Below, one piece after another: positions 63,283 to 64,000 of a stretch of DNA of 64,000 nt. How positions within the stretch are numbered: the stretch's first letter is position 1; each line of letters starts with the position of its first letter. Where the stretch lies: contig JAHJDE010000093.1 of NCBI GenBank assembly GCA_018812525.1, forward strand, positions 117,475 to 181,474, in the 5' to 3' direction. A program made the translations under genes and the position numbers. Origin of the DNA: Gammaproteobacteria bacterium (GTDB lineage: Bacteria; Pseudomonadota; Gammaproteobacteria; Chromatiales; Chromatiaceae). The notes beneath the pieces were generated by a model that worked only from the letters and a program-made list of their open reading frames with translations, did no database searches and was not told the DNA's origin.

Positions 63283-64000
63283 ATGCTCAGTTACCAACAT
63301 CTTTATCACGCCGGAAATTCCGCTGATGTCCTCAAGCACGCCTTGCTGGCGCTACTGATGCAATTCCTGCAGCGTAAGGAGAAGCCCTTGCGCGTCTTCG
63401 ACACCCACGCAGGATCGGGCCTCTACGACTTGGAGAGCACAGAGGCATGCAAGACCGCCGAATACCGCGAGGGTATCGGCCGCCTGTTTTCTCTCGCAGA
63501 TATACCCGAGTCCCTGGTCCCCTATCTGACGTTGGTTCGCGGCCTTAACCCGGACGGCAATTTGCGGCGCTACCCCGGCTCGCCCCTGCTCGTCACCAAG
63601 CTGTTACGGCCGGATGACCACCTGGAACTGATGGAACTCCACCCCCGGGCACTGAACGAACTGCGGAACGCCCTCGGCCATGAGCGGCGCGTACACATCC
63701 ACAACCGAGACGGCTTTGAGGGACTGCCGGCCCTGTTGCCGCCCCGTGAGCGCCGTGGCTTGGTCCTGATCGACCCCTCCTACGAGGTCAAGGAGGAGTT
63801 CCACCTTGTCCAAACCCTGCTCCAGGAGGGGATGCGCCGCTGGGCAACTGGCTGCTACGCCATTTGGTATCCCCTCCTGAACCACCCGGCGGCCGTCGAT
63901 TTCCTCCCTCGCCTGGTGGCCACAGGCATTCCCCGAATCTTCAGGGCGGAACTGGCGTTGCTGCCCAGGACCCAACCCGGCATGACCGGCTCCGGCATGC
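63283..64000 (+). CDS. rlmJ: 23S rRNA (adenine-2030-N6)-methyltransferase, 3' end cut
   Basis: RlmJ methylates A2030 of 23S rRNA. The 239 visible codons are open to the window edge; the family length is about 280, so some 40 codons are missing. The N terminus MLSYQHLYHAGNSADVLKHA is characteristic, DTHAGSGLYDLES is the SAM site, and LIDPSYEVKEEF carries the catalytic DPPY-type motif in the form DPSY. Divergent from the methyltransferase gene. Confidence 0.94.
   Translation, partial: MLSYQHLYHAGNSADVLKHALLALLMQFLQRKEKPLRVFDTHAGSGLYDLESTEACKTAEYREGIGRLFSLADIPESLVPYLTLVRGLNPDGNLRRYPGSPLLVTKLLRPDDHLELMELHPRALNELRNALGHERRVHIHNRDGFEGLPALLPPRERRGLVLIDPSYEVKEEFHLVQTLLQEGMRRWATGCYAIWYPLLNHPAAVDFLPRLVATGIPRIFRAELALLPRTQPGMTGSGM

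Noticed and set aside
1..64000. CRISPR arrays, tRNA and rRNA genes
   Set aside because: No evenly spaced direct repeats, and no tRNA or rRNA signature sequences, were recognised by eye; a tRNAscan/Infernal run would be needed to exclude a missed tRNA.

Overview
The window is a stretch of bacterial chromosome with high GC content, most likely from a sulfur-oxidising gammaproteobacterium. Three things point there. Gene order follows gammaproteobacteria: polA next to engB; topA-smg-dprA facing def-fmt-rsmB-trkA; and priA-argS followed by an FtsN-like SPOR gene. There is an aprBA plus qmoAB-hdrCB dissimilatory sulfur locus. Iron uptake is by feoABC. No rRNA, tRNA or CRISPR array was seen. Genus cannot be set from the sequence alone. 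Both ends cut genes: polA lacks its first ~50 codons and rlmJ lacks its 3' end.

Layout. 1-5.9 kb: polA, a candidate sigma-E-driven small RNA in the Spot 42/ErsA position, engB on the other strand, a Sco1-PCuAC copper-delivery pair, a lipoprotein and an unknown protein. 5.9-16.2 kb, minus strand: a 1275-residue flavin/iron-sulfur dehydrogenase, tsaC, purE, topA, smg, dprA and a LysM protein. 16.3-24.8 kb, plus strand: def-fmt-rsmB-DUF4390-ntrY-ntrX-trkA, mostly with overlapping stop/start codons. 24.8-34.7 kb: a thioredoxin/HEAT protein, aprB-aprA, a Cys-cluster protein, and the convergent qmoA-qmoB-hdrC-hdrB operon. A bidirectional terminator separates the two converging units. AprBA oxidises AMP plus sulfite to APS, and QmoAB-HdrCB is the likely electron acceptor complex; no membrane subunit (QmoC or AprM) is present.

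35-46 kb is accessory: a metallophosphoesterase, a membrane acyltransferase, a frameshifted FHA-GGDEF pseudogene, and an aspartyl-protease remnant. It also holds an unusual two-gene signalling module (cNMP-cNMP-rhodanese-coiled coil, then coiled coil-TM-Pro-rich-SUMF1, with the second gene interrupted at a run of 12 C), a methyltransferase-like membrane protein, a PAS-GGDEF-EAL protein and an SDR lacking the catalytic Tyr. 46.1-49.8 kb looks like a small island: a terminator with possible structured RNA, a HlyD-family remnant cut by a palindromic element, a DUF262/HNH gene resembling GmrSD nucleases, and a RAYT-type transposase with its own terminal repeats. A 71-bp near-perfect palindrome with the same ends lies between priA and argS.

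49.8-64 kb returns to core genes: feoABC under a clear promoter/Fur box, a SPOR protein, argS, priA, a fructosamine-kinase family protein, an orphan NorD/CbbO-like VWA protein, ampE-ampD, a phospholipid-methyltransferase-like gene and partial rlmJ. Strongest leads for follow-up are the sigma-E/small-RNA locus, the cNMP-rhodanese/SUMF1 module with its poly-C switch point, and the RAYT with its palindromic satellite.
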